NCBI GenBank assembly: GCA_937860175.1
Contig: CALMBJ010000071.1
Span: 1-5,947 of the forward strand
Source of the DNA: an uncultured Actinomycetes bacterium
GTDB taxonomy: Bacteria; Actinomycetota; Actinomycetes; Nanopelagicales; Nanopelagicaceae
Direction of reading: 5' to 3'
DNA: 5,947 bases
Positions 1 to 5,764 of this stretch are shown piece after piece. The notes below the pieces were generated by a model. That model ran no database searches, was not told the origin of the DNA, and saw only the letters and a program-made list of their open reading frames with translations. Position 1 is the stretch's first letter; each line of letters begins with the position of its first letter. Position numbers and translations under genes: made by a program.

Positions 1-35
1 GAAGTGGACCAGGTGCAGGTAAGGGCTCTCGGTCA

Positions 36-83
36 ATCAATTTCAACATCAATCTCAACATCAATCTCAACATCAATCTCAAA
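36..83 (+). repeat. Tandem 12-bp repeat, four units, before pilin RBS
   Basis: Four consecutive 12-bp units of the form ATCAATYTCAAM occupy 36-47, 48-59, 60-71 and 72-83. The two middle units are identical; the first and last differ by one base each. The array runs straight into the Shine-Dalgarno sequence of the pilin gene. Because 12 is a multiple of three, gain or loss of a unit would not shift a reading frame crossing it. Two + strand frames are open through it: one reads Ser-Ile-Ser-Thr repeats, the other Ile-Asn-Leu-Asn repeats. The latter ends in a TGA at 96-98 that overlaps the pilin ATG. The third frame stops at 20-22. I cannot tell which frame, if any, is the tail of the upstream gene. 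Confidence 0.9.
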
Positions 84-88
84 AGGAG
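82..88 (+). promoter_or_regulatory. Strong ribosome binding site for the pilin gene
   Basis: AAAGGAG is followed by a 6-nt spacer to the ATG at 95. It is the best Shine-Dalgarno match in the window and supports this start over the internal ATGs at 107 and 158. A strong site fits a major pilin, which needs much higher expression than its minor-pilin neighbours. Confidence 0.8.
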
Positions 89-94
89 AAAGTC

Positions 95-328
95 ATGAAC
101 AAAGTTATGAAAAGCATCTTCACAGCAGAGCTCGCACTTCGGCAGAGAGTTACAAGCATGCACAGTTCATTCTTTGCCCGTTTGAAGGATGAAAAGGGCG
201 ATGTACCGGGTTGGGTCTTGGTTGTTTTGATGACAACCGGCTTAGTGACCGCGATTTGGACAATTGCAGCACCGCGCTTAACCGCCATCTTGAAGAACTC
301 CTTAGATTCCATGAATGGAATTCGCTAG
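95..328 (+). CDS. Flp-like small pilin / Tad-type prepilin
   Basis: This 77-residue protein has a basic N-terminal region, then a KDEKGD segment (residues 31-36) and one hydrophobic segment (about 40-60), with a short polar C-terminus. That is the layout of Flp-type prepilins, in which a prepilin peptidase cuts after the Gly (here probably Gly35) and the hydrophobic helix packs into the pilus. The canonical Glu at +5 is not present: the run after Gly35 is DVPGW, with Trp40 at that position. The 35-residue leader is long for Flp; starting at the ATG at 158 would give a 14-residue leader, but the strong RBS favours 95. Three TadE-like genes follow on the same strand, so it is probably a structural subunit of a Tad/Flp-like system whose ATPase and membrane genes lie upstream of the window. 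Family assignment is by topology and context, not by search. Confidence 0.7.
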   Translation: MNKVMKSIFTAELALRQRVTSMHSSFFARLKDEKGDVPGWVLVVLMTTGLVTAIWTIAAPRLTAILKNSLDSMNGIR

Positions 329-382
329 ATGGAGTCACTTTCTTTACCGCAACTCTCTTCTTCAGTGAAAGATCTTCAATAA

Positions 383-754
383 ATGTCTCGACTCCAACAA
401 AACTTGATCCGTCTTCGCGCACATGCTGCCCGGGAGGATGGAAATGTTGAAAGCGCTTTGGTCATAATTCCCTTGCTAGTTCTCTTCTTAACTGGCGCGC
501 AGGTTATTGCGGCAACCAATCTACGCAACGCTGATTTGGCTATGGCACAAGGTGATGCAGCGGCACGTGCAATCTCTCAAGAGTTCAAGCCTGATGATGA
601 AATTATTGAGATTGGCGGCAGAGTTCAAAAGATAAGAGTTCTAGTTACGCATCGCTCTCACACAGTTCCGCAGTTGCTTCCAGGTTTGATTGAACTAATG
701 GGTGGCTCACCTGTAACCGATGTAGTTGGCGTTGCAGTTGTTGAGCCCAGGTAA
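383..754 (+). CDS. TadE-like minor pilin / pilus assembly protein (first of three)
   Basis: This 123-residue protein has a basic N-terminus (about residues 1-17), then a REDGNVE motif (17-23), one transmembrane helix (about 25-45) and a mostly polar exported domain ending in a hydrophobic beta-like segment (VVGVAVVEP). The order charged leader, acidic-Gly-Glu motif, single helix and small exported domain is typical of TadE-family pseudopilins of Tad secretion systems. The Glu lies only three residues after Gly20, closer than in canonical prepilins, so processing by prepilin peptidase is uncertain. A TAA directly abuts the start codon (TAAATG), so the frame cannot start upstream. No good Shine-Dalgarno is seen. 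A 17-codon ORF (329-382) fills the gap from the pilin stop to this ATG, which could allow translational coupling. Confidence 0.68.
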   Translation: MSRLQQNLIRLRAHAAREDGNVESALVIIPLLVLFLTGAQVIAATNLRNADLAMAQGDAAARAISQEFKPDDEIIEIGGRVQKIRVLVTHRSHTVPQLLPGLIELMGGSPVTDVVGVAVVEPR

Positions 755-769
755 AACTAGAGAAAGTAG

Positions 770-1219
770 ATGGAATTGATTACGGAAATTGCTCGGCAGA
801 GGGTTTTTTCACGCGCCCAACAGCACCTATCAAAGGAAGATGGGGGAGCCATAGTTGAGTTTGTCGCGCTAGCTATTCCGCTCTTCATTCCCATTTTTAT
901 CTATCTCAATAGCTTTTCATCAATTAGTGCAAATGAGCAGATCGCGCGTTCGATGGCACGTGAAGTTTTGCGAGTGTATGTAATCAGTGAAAATGATGCC
1001 GCTGCACAAGATCTATCTGGCAGAGCCTCACAGTTGTTGGCCAGACAATGGAAGCTGAGCGAATCAGAGGCAGCCTCATTGCGAACCAGAATGGATTGCT
1101 CACACTTTCCATGTCTGACCGCCAATGGTCGAATCAAGTTAACCCTCTCCTTTATCGATGATGAGTCACAAAGAAAGGTATCTGCAAGTGCGCAAGAGCA
1201 TCTCAGTCCATGGCTCTGA
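770..1219 (+). CDS. TadE-like minor pilin protein (second of three)
   Basis: This 149-residue protein is the most canonical TadE-like member of the cluster. It has a basic and polar leader, then KEDGGAIVEF (residues 22-31), where cleavage after Gly25 would put Glu30 at +5, as in type IV-like prepilins. One transmembrane helix follows (about 31-50). The exported domain carries a Cys110-X4-Cys115 pair followed by a beta-rich segment (IKLTLSF), a pattern common in actinobacterial TadE-like proteins and probably disulphide-bonded outside the cell. The gap to the previous gene is 15 nt, with a weak purine-rich RBS (AGAGAAAG). TadE proteins are thought to be minor pilins or assembly factors of Flp pili. 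The frame stays open for 40 codons after the TGA stop at 1217-1219 (see findings). Confidence 0.75.
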   Translation: MELITEIARQRVFSRAQQHLSKEDGGAIVEFVALAIPLFIPIFIYLNSFSSISANEQIARSMAREVLRVYVISENDAAAQDLSGRASQLLARQWKLSESEAASLRTRMDCSHFPCLTANGRIKLTLSFIDDESQRKVSASAQEHLSPWL

Positions 1220-1332
1220 TTCATTGATGATAGGGGGCGGTTCACAATTAAGGTGTCAAAGAGGATGAAGTTGAAGATTAAGTTGCAGAAAAAGATGCAG
1301 ATACTTGAAGAAAACCCAGCCTTGGAACCTTT

Positions 1333-1878
1333 GTGTTTATAAAGCTACGCAGAAAGCTGTCTGCAGAAAATGGGTCAATCTCTGTTGTTGTCATAGGTTT
1401 ATTTGTTCTCACCGTTGCTTCCCTTATGGTGATGACAGATGTTTCAACACTGATTGTGGCTAAGAGATCCTTGGTCCAAGCCACGGAGGCGGCAGCACAG
1501 CGTGGTGTTCAAACTTTGGATCAGAGTGAGTATTACCAAGGAAAAGGCAATATCTTCACAGCACCCATGGCGGTTGCTACCCAAAGAGAACACCCTGTAA
1601 TTCCAATTGATTGCGCGCGAGGAGGGATAGAGGTTCTTTTGGAGCTCAATGCGTGGAGTAATGATGTGAGCGATATGAAGTGGCATCATCTAAAGGGGAT
1701 ACAACTGACAAATTTTTCATGTGATGGAAGTTCATTGCAGATCAGTACGCGCTCTGAGATGAAACTTCCATTCAAAGTACCCTTTACAACCGATGATTCG
1801 GTTTTTCTTACTGCAACAGCGGGTACTACAAACAAGGTTCAAGAGGGTTTTTATCTATTTGGCTTTAGGGTTCGCTAG
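1333..1878 (+). CDS. TadE-like secretion-associated membrane protein (third, Rv3654c-type)
   Basis: This 181-residue protein starts with GTG. An in-frame TGA at 1306-1308 and no ATG in between rule out a longer form. The N-terminus is basic (IKLRRK), then AENGSISVVVIG leads into one transmembrane helix (about 15-38), followed by an Ala-rich helix (QATEAAAQRG) and an exported domain of about 120 residues with Cys94 and Cys130. The GS-(I/V)-S-VVV helix followed by an Ala-rich stretch resembles the actinobacterial 'helicase/secretion neighbourhood TadE-like' proteins that end flp/tad operons, such as M. tuberculosis Rv3654c. It lacks the Glu expected at a prepilin site, as that group usually does. 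The preceding 113-nt gap holds no strong RBS; GGAA lies just before the GTG. The start is therefore the least certain part of this call. Confidence 0.65.
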   Translation: MFIKLRRKLSAENGSISVVVIGLFVLTVASLMVMTDVSTLIVAKRSLVQATEAAAQRGVQTLDQSEYYQGKGNIFTAPMAVATQREHPVIPIDCARGGIEVLLELNAWSNDVSDMKWHHLKGIQLTNFSCDGSSLQISTRSEMKLPFKVPFTTDDSVFLTATAGTTNKVQEGFYLFGFRVR

Positions 1879-1913
1879 TTGTACACCCATTCGCCTGCTC
1901 TTCCTGAGTTGGC

Positions 1914-1919
1914 TATCCT
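1914..1919 (+). promoter_or_regulatory. Probable -10 element of a leaderless prfB transcript
   Basis: TATCCT fits the TANNNT -10 pattern, and its last base is 7 nt before the A of the prfB ATG. Transcription would then start at or next to the start codon. No Shine-Dalgarno is visible in the 47-nt gap, which supports leaderless translation, a frequent arrangement in Actinobacteria. No convincing -35 box is seen. Confidence 0.45.
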
Positions 1920-1925
1920 TAACCC

Positions 1926-3020
1926 ATGGCTGCGCGCGAGTATCAATTAGAGATCGATGCCATTGACGCGACCCTTGTTTCAATTGAAAAGGTTTTAGAT
2001 CTACCAAAGTTGCGCAAGCAGGCAGAGGAGCTAGAGGTTGAGGCCGGTGTGCCAAATCTTTGGGATGACCCTGAGGCTGCACAAAAGATCACAAGCCGTT
2101 TATCTAGAGTCCAGTCTGAGATTGCAAAGCTCTCGGGATTACGCCAAAGAGTAGAAGAGCTACCAATTCTCTTTGAGTTGGCCGCCGGCGAACCTGGCGG
2201 AATCGATGATGCTGAGAAAGAGTTAGATGCGGTTAAGAAAGCGGTCAGTGAGCTCGAGGTTCAAACACTTCTTAATGGTGAATACGATGATCGCGATGCA
2301 TTGATCACTATTCGATCTGAAGCCGGTGGAGTAGAAGCGGCCGACTGGGCTGAAATGATTATGCGAATGTATTTGCGTTACTGCGAACGCCACTCTTTCA
2401 AAGTAGATGTTTTAGAAACCTCTTATGCAGAAGAGGCTGGAATCAAATCAACAACATTTAAGGTCTCTGCACCATATGCGTATGGAACTTTGTCAGTTGA
2501 ACAGGGAACTCATCGCCTAGTTCGCATCTCTCCCTTTGATAGCCAGAGCCGTCGCCATACCTCATTTGCTGGTGTTGAAGTTGTTCCAGTCGTTGAACAA
2601 AGCGATCACATTGAGATTGATGAAAAAGAGATCCGTGTAGATGTGTATCGCTCATCAGGTCCTGGTGGACAAGGTGTAAACACCACCGACTCTGCGGTGC
2701 GATTAACCCATATTCCAACTGGGATTGTGGTCTCTTGCCAGAACGAACGCTCTCAGATTCAAAACAAGGCAACTGCGATGGCGGTATTGCAATCAAAGCT
2801 TTTGGAGCGTCGTCGCCAAGAAGAGCAGGCAAAGATCAATGCACTCAAGGGCGATAACTCTGGCTCATGGGGAAATCAGATGCGTTCGTATGTATTGGCG
2901 CCGTATCAAATGGTGAAGGATTTACGCACCGATTATGAAACAGGAAATACATCTGCGGTATTAAATGGTGAAATCGATGAGTTTATTGAAGCTGGAATTC
3001 GCTGGCGCCGCAGTTCGTAA
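1926..3020 (+). CDS. prfB: Peptide chain release factor 2 (RF2)
   Basis: This class I release factor recognises UGA and UAA in the ribosomal A site and triggers hydrolysis of peptidyl-tRNA. At 364 residues it is full length. An N-terminal helical domain comes first, with [12 protein letters not shown] near residue 44. The SPF anticodon-mimic tripeptide (residues 202-204, in [15 protein letters not shown]) marks RF2 rather than RF1, which carries PxT. The catalytic GGQ is at 247-249 within [10 protein letters not shown]. The reading frame is continuous, with no in-frame UGA and no CUUUGA slip site around codons 20-30. The autoregulatory +1 frameshift of E. coli prfB is therefore absent. It sits upstream of ftsEX, as in many actinobacteria, but a 267-nt gap separates it from ftsE, so it may be transcribed independently. 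Confidence 0.97.
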   Translation: MAAREYQLEIDAIDATLVSIEKVLDLPKLRKQAEELEVEAGVPNLWDDPEAAQKITSRLSRVQSEIAKLSGLRQRVEELPILFELAAGEPGGIDDAEKELDAVKKAVSELEVQTLLNGEYDDRDALITIRSEAGGVEAADWAEMIMRMYLRYCERHSFKVDVLETSYAEEAGIKSTTFKVSAPYAYGTLSVEQGTHRLVRISPFDSQSRRHTSFAGVEVVPVVEQSDHIEIDEKEIRVDVYRSSGPGGQGVNTTDSAVRLTHIPTGIVVSCQNERSQIQNKATAMAVLQSKLLERRRQEEQAKINALKGDNSGSWGNQMRSYVLAPYQMVKDLRTDYETGNTSAVLNGEIDEFIEAGIRWRRSS

Positions 3021-3036
3021 CCTATTTTCTCGATAA

Positions 3037-3138
3037 GCAATTGCTCGAAATCCTGGGTCTGACCATTGTCATGAAGCTTTAAGGATTCGAACAGTTGAGA
3101 CAAAGATACGATTTCTTGCAATTCTTACCTTCGAAAAT
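3037..3138. repeat. Intergenic repeat copy A (after prfB)
   Basis: Two blocks match the region after smpB. The core at 3099-3117 matches 5725-5743 at 18 of 19 positions, and the ungapped match runs on to 3138/5764 (30 of 40). A second block at 3047-3063 matches 5675-5691 at 14 of 17. The distance between block starts is 52 nt here and 50 nt there, so the elements appear homologous over about 100 nt. An 11-bp inverted repeat (3040-3050 with 3154-3164) brackets this copy and could close a stem. The gap 3021-3287 holds no other clear gene. Confidence 0.6.
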
Positions 3139-3243
3139 TATCGCAAGGCGTGTTTTCGAGCAATCTCACACTTTTCTCACGCTTAAAGGCCCGCGACATC
3201 CAAGGATTTCCGCCCTCTTTCCTTAAACTAAGCGCAGGTCGAA

Positions 3244-3264
3244 GGTGGTTCCCCGAACTCCACC
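3244..3264 (+). promoter_or_regulatory. Small hairpin upstream of the ftsE RBS
   Basis: GGTGG at 3244-3248 can pair with CCACC at 3260-3264, with two more T-A pairs inside a small bulge. It ends 13 nt before the ftsE Shine-Dalgarno. A TANNNT-like TAAACT at 3224-3229 could be a -10 for ftsEX, but no matching -35 is seen. Both are weak and could be chance. Confidence 0.25.
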
Positions 3265-3287
3265 CCGCAGATGCAATGGGAGATTTA

Positions 3288-3977
3288 ATGATTCGCTTTG
3301 AAAATGTCACCAAGATTTACCCAGGTCAGGAGCGCCCAGCTCTTGACTCTGTAAATCTTGAAATCGTAAAGGGCGAGTTTGTCTTCCTTGTGGGTCTTTC
3401 AGGTTCAGGTAAGTCAACCTTCTTGCGTCTAGTTCTCCGTGAAGAGCGTCCAACCTCTGGTGCTATCCATGTTGCTGGAAAAGATCTCGGCAAATTGTCT
3501 AAGCACAAGGTTCCAGAACTTCGCCGTTCAGTAGGAACTGTTTTCCAGGATTTCCGCTTGCTTCCAAACAAGACAATTACAGAAAATGTTGCATTTACCT
3601 TGCACGTTTTGGGTTACTCACAAAAAGAGATCAACCGCGAAGTTCCAGAGGTATTGGAGCTGGTTGGTTTGGAAGATAAGGGCGATCGCTTGCCTTCAGA
3701 GATTTCAGGTGGTGAGCAACAGCGTGTAGCGATTGCTCGCGCTTATGTAAGCCGCCCACCAATCCTTATCGCAGATGAGCCAACTGGAAACCTTGACCCA
3801 GCAACATCTGTGGGAATTATGAAGTTGCTTGATCGCATTAACCGCGAGGGCACAACGGTTTTGATGGCTACACACGATGCTGGCATCGTGGATCAGATGC
3901 GCAAGCGCGTTATTGAGCTCGATGGTGGTCATGTGATCCGCGATCAGGTTCGTGGTGTTTACGGGTACACGGGTTAA
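3288..3977 (+). CDS. ftsE: Cell division ATP-binding protein FtsE
   Basis: This is the ABC-type ATPase of the FtsEX complex. It sits on the cytoplasmic face of the division site and uses ATP hydrolysis to drive conformational change in FtsX, which activates peptidoglycan hydrolases outside the cell. With this start it has 229 residues, the usual FtsE length. It shows Walker [10 protein letters not shown] (36-44, Lys42), a Q-loop in TVFQDFRLL, the signature SGGEQ (140-144), Walker B ILIADE (159-164, Asp163/Glu164) and the H-loop in ATHD (His196). All catalytic positions are intact. GGGAGA lies 5 nt before the ATG at 3288. The frame extends upstream to 3150, but that extra sequence is not FtsE-like. 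A second in-frame ATG at 3276 would add only four residues and swallow the RBS. ftsX follows 17 nt downstream. Confidence 0.96.
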   Translation: MIRFENVTKIYPGQERPALDSVNLEIVKGEFVFLVGLSGSGKSTFLRLVLREERPTSGAIHVAGKDLGKLSKHKVPELRRSVGTVFQDFRLLPNKTITENVAFTLHVLGYSQKEINREVPEVLELVGLEDKGDRLPSEISGGEQQRVAIARAYVSRPPILIADEPTGNLDPATSVGIMKLLDRINREGTTVLMATHDAGIVDQMRKRVIELDGGHVIRDQVRGVYGYTG

Positions 3978-3994
3978 GGGCGGGGAGAGAGAAC

Positions 3995-4897
3995 ATGCGC
4001 GCACGGTTTCTTCTAAGTGAGGTCCGAATTGGACTTCGTCGTAACTTAACTATGACCTTTGCTGTTGTTGTTACAACAGCGATTTCATTGTCTTTGCTCG
4101 GCATCGGCCTTCTTTCAAATGCTCAAGTAGGAGCGATGAAGGATTATTGGTATGACAAGATCGAAGTTTCAGTATTTCTCTGCGGAAATCTCTCTGACTC
4201 ACCTTCATGTGCAGCTGGTGGGGTAACTGCAGATCAGCGTCTATCGATTCAGCAAGATCTTCAAGAGATGAGTGTTGTCGATAGCGTTTTCTATGAGTCA
4301 CAATCACAAGCATTTGTTCGCTTCCAGGAGCGTTTCAAGGATTCAGCGATTGCTCAAAATGTCACTGCAGATCAACTTCCAGAGTCATTCCGTGTGAAGC
4401 TCAAGGATCCAGAGCAGTTCTCAGTAATTGTTAGCGCATTTAGTGGTCGTCCAGGTGTGGATGTTGTTCAGGATCAACGAGCAATTCTTGAGAAGTTCTT
4501 CCAGTTGTTGGCTGTATTGCGAAACGCTGCACTAGCGGTTGGTTTGGCTTCAGTACTTACAGCTGCACTTTTGATCTCCAACACCTTACGTATCGCGGCA
4601 TTTAACCGTCGCCGTGAAACAGGTGTGATGAAACTTGTTGGAGCATCATCATGGTCGATTCAACTTCCATTCTTACTTGAAGGTGTTATCTCAGCTGTTA
4701 TTGGTTGGGGATTAGCAACTGGCTTACTTGCTGGTTTGAAGACGGTAGTTGATTCAAATGTTGCACCGCTTCTGTCCTTCACCAACTTCTTTGGTTGGCG
4801 TGAGGTCTGGGTTTCATCGGCGTACTTGCTTGCCACAGGCTTGGTTGTTTCAATCCTGGCTTCGGTAATCACGCTTCGCCGTTACCTGAAGGTCTAG
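3995..4897 (+). CDS. ftsX: Cell division permease-like protein FtsX
   Basis: This is the membrane partner of FtsE and passes its ATP-driven signal to periplasm-side or wall-bound peptidoglycan hydrolases (RipC-type NlpC/P60 enzymes in mycobacteria). It has 300 residues with FtsX topology: a basic cytoplasmic N-terminus, TM1 (about 20-40), a large extracellular domain (about 42-175), then three helices near 179-199, 226-247 and 275-294. The loop with NRRRETGVMKLVGAS (about 204-218) is the conserved cytoplasmic coupling segment that meets the ATPase. Cys63 and Cys72 flank a short loop in the outer domain and probably form a disulphide. A GGGGAGAG Shine-Dalgarno lies just before the ATG, and the 17-nt spacing from ftsE indicates one operon. 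A strong terminator follows the stop codon. Confidence 0.95.
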   Translation: MRARFLLSEVRIGLRRNLTMTFAVVVTTAISLSLLGIGLLSNAQVGAMKDYWYDKIEVSVFLCGNLSDSPSCAAGGVTADQRLSIQQDLQEMSVVDSVFYESQSQAFVRFQERFKDSAIAQNVTADQLPESFRVKLKDPEQFSVIVSAFSGRPGVDVVQDQRAILEKFFQLLAVLRNAALAVGLASVLTAALLISNTLRIAAFNRRRETGVMKLVGASSWSIQLPFLLEGVISAVIGWGLATGLLAGLKTVVDSNVAPLLSFTNFFGWREVWVSSAYLLATGLVVSILASVITLRRYLKV

Positions 4898-4912
4898 TTC
4901 GAAAAATCTTAA

Positions 4913-4950
4913 GAAAAGAGCTCCTAAGAGATTAGGGGCTCTTTTTATTT
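4913..4950 (+). terminator. Rho-independent terminator of ftsEX
   Basis: AGAGCTCCTAA (4917-4927) pairs with TTAGGGGCTCT (4932-4942) across a 4-nt loop, with one G-U pair. Flanking AAA (4914-4916) pairs with TTT (4943-4945). A T-rich tract (TTTTTATTTATT) follows. It starts 15 nt after the ftsX stop, so smpB is a separate transcription unit. Confidence 0.92.
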
Positions 4951-4970
4951 ATTAGATTTGTAGATTCCAC

Positions 4971-4976
4971 TAGGTT
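4971..4976 (+). promoter_or_regulatory. Candidate -10 box for smpB
   Basis: TAGGTT fits the TANNNT pattern and lies just after the ftsX terminator, where a new promoter is needed. Initiation near 4982 would give smpB a leader of about 160 nt. No clear -35 is seen, so the exact site is uncertain. Confidence 0.3.
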
Positions 4977-4980
4977 ATTT

Positions 4981-5006
4981 TTTGGCTCGAGAGCGAAATC
5001 TTCATG
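4981..5006. repeat. Possible third, partial copy of the intergenic repeat
   Basis: This stretch aligns with 5721-5747 of the copy after smpB. TTTGG is shared, then GCGAWWTCTTCATG (12 of 14 identical), about 20 of 26 positions overall with one single-base gap. The second block of the repeat is not found at the expected distance. The match could be a truncated copy or chance. Confidence 0.35.
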
Positions 5007-5009
5007 TGG

Positions 5010-5042
5010 CGCTGTCTCGGGACATGCGAGACAAACTCAGCG
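5010..5042 (+). promoter_or_regulatory. Hairpin in the smpB leader (5' proximal)
   Basis: GTCTCG (5014-5019) pairs with CGAGAC (5027-5032) over a 7-nt loop. CGCT (5010-5013) pairs with AGCG (5039-5042), stacked below with a 6-nt one-sided bulge. The ten pairs are all Watson-Crick. This may be a structured leader element, but no known riboswitch class is recognised. Confidence 0.4.
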
Positions 5043-5095
5043 TGGGTATCGAATCTGGTCCCCTGCAAGCGCTCTGGGTGAGAGAATTGACTCCT

Positions 5096-5116
5096 GCGAT
5101 TCAATATCTGAATCGC
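5096..5116 (+). promoter_or_regulatory. Perfect 8-bp hairpin just upstream of smpB
   Basis: GCGATTCA (5096-5103) pairs with TGAATCGC (5109-5116) across the 5-nt loop ATATC. It ends 25 nt before the smpB ATG, close to the weak AGGGTGGTGA ribosome binding region. It could influence ribosome access. There is no T-tract after it, so it is not a terminator. Confidence 0.45.
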
Positions 5117-5141
5117 CATAAACATAGGGTGGTGATGCGGC

Positions 5142-5645
5142 ATGGTGAAAGAGATCGGCCGCAAGGTCATTGCTCAAAACAAGAAGGCTCGTCACGATTA
5201 CTCAATCTCAGATGTGCTCGAGTGCGGATTGGTCTTAACCGGAACAGAAGTTAAATCACTTCGCGCTGGCCGCGCATCACTTATTGATGGTTTTGCCATG
5301 GTTAATGATGGCGAGCTGTGGTTGATGGGTGTTCACATTCCTGAGTACACAGAGGGAACATGGACTAACCACACACCTCGTCGTGATCGCAAACTTCTTG
5401 TTCATAAGCAGGAGCTTCGAAAGCTAATTGGAAAGCTGAAGGATTCAGGAACAACATTGGTTCCGCTTCAACTCTATTTCAAGGATGGAAAAGCCAAGGT
5501 CGAGATCGCGGTTGCCAAGGGCAAGAAGGGTCATGACAAGCGTGAAGCGATTAAGGAGCGCGAGGCAGATCGTGAAGTTTCACGTGTGGTTTCTCGTTCC
5601 ATGAGCGGCAAGGCTTCAAGAGCTGCCTCAAAGTACGAGGATTAA
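5142..5645 (+). CDS. smpB: SsrA-binding protein SmpB
   Basis: SmpB binds tmRNA and takes it to stalled ribosomes, where its C-terminal tail reads the empty mRNA channel so that trans-translation can tag the nascent peptide and free the ribosome. The protein is 167 residues, normal to slightly long. Family landmarks are the N-terminal [13 protein letters not shown] (10-22), [14 protein letters not shown] (34-47), the [16 protein letters not shown] block, [23 protein letters not shown] across the OB-fold end, and a basic, helix-prone tail with REAIKERE. The ATG is preceded by a weak AGGGTGGTGA site; no better start gives the conserved N-terminus. It is isolated from ftsEX by a terminator. The usual neighbour or partner gene ssrA was not recognised in the 280 nt that follow. 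Confidence 0.96.
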   Translation: MVKEIGRKVIAQNKKARHDYSISDVLECGLVLTGTEVKSLRAGRASLIDGFAMVNDGELWLMGVHIPEYTEGTWTNHTPRRDRKLLVHKQELRKLIGKLKDSGTTLVPLQLYFKDGKAKVEIAVAKGKKGHDKREAIKEREADREVSRVVSRSMSGKASRAASKYED

Positions 5646-5659
5646 CGCGAGAGATTTTT

Positions 5660-5691
5660 GTTAGGCAGCAATCAGAAATCCAGGGCCTAAC
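5660..5691 (+). terminator. Possible smpB terminator-like hairpin
   Basis: GTTAGGC (5660-5666) pairs with GCCTAAC (5685-5691) across an 18-nt loop, and TCTTTTC follows. The large loop and short interrupted T-tract make this a weak terminator. It overlaps copy B of the intergenic repeat, so the pairing may belong to that element. Confidence 0.35.
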
Positions 5692-5764
5692 TCTTTTCAA
5701 AACCCTTGCCTCGTGGTCGCTTTGGACAAAGATGCGATTTCTTCATGCTCCTAACTTCAAATCT
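5668..5764. repeat. Intergenic repeat copy B (after smpB)
   Basis: This is the counterpart of the element after prfB: 5675-5691 matches 3047-3063 (14/17), and 5725-5764 matches 3099-3138 (30/40 ungapped, with an 18/19 core at its start). A separate long inverted repeat brackets it: 5645-5657 can pair with 5759-5771 over 13 bp with one G-U, enclosing 101 nt. On the minus strand a 43-codon ORF (5687-5818) runs through it. The rest of 5646-5926 holds only a small hairpin (5854-5868), with no convincing gene, tRNA or tmRNA. Confidence 0.6.

Noticed and set aside
4..192. 62-codon ORF rich in Ser-Ile-Ser-Thr
   Set aside because: Its repetitive part is the 12-bp tandem repeat, and the rest is out of frame within the pilin gene. 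It may include the tail of an upstream gene, but the frame cannot be decided from this window.
2458..2832. 124-codon minus-strand ORF inside prfB
   Set aside because: It is antisense to strongly conserved prfB sequence, including the GGQ region, and has no recognisable features. It is a shadow of the coding strand.
3150..3287. N-terminal extension of FtsE by 46 residues
   Set aside because: The frame is open, but the added sequence has no FtsE similarity, overlaps the intergenic inverted repeat, and a good RBS sits before the ATG at 3288 that gives the standard 229-residue protein.
5041..5116. tRNA-like segment in the smpB leader (GGTATCGAATC resembles a T-loop)
   Set aside because: No acceptor stem, anticodon arm or D-arm could be assembled around it.
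4982..5254. 90-codon + strand ORF with TTG start overlapping smpB
   Set aside because: It runs out of frame for over 100 nt inside smpB, has no RBS and no recognisable domain, and covers the leader hairpins. A leaderless TTG start after TAGGTT is conceivable but unsupported.
3037..5764. Direct repeats flanking ftsE-ftsX-smpB as attachment sites of a mobile island
   Set aside because: The genes between are core housekeeping genes in a conserved order, no integrase is present, and the copies are too diverged for recombination-site duplications.
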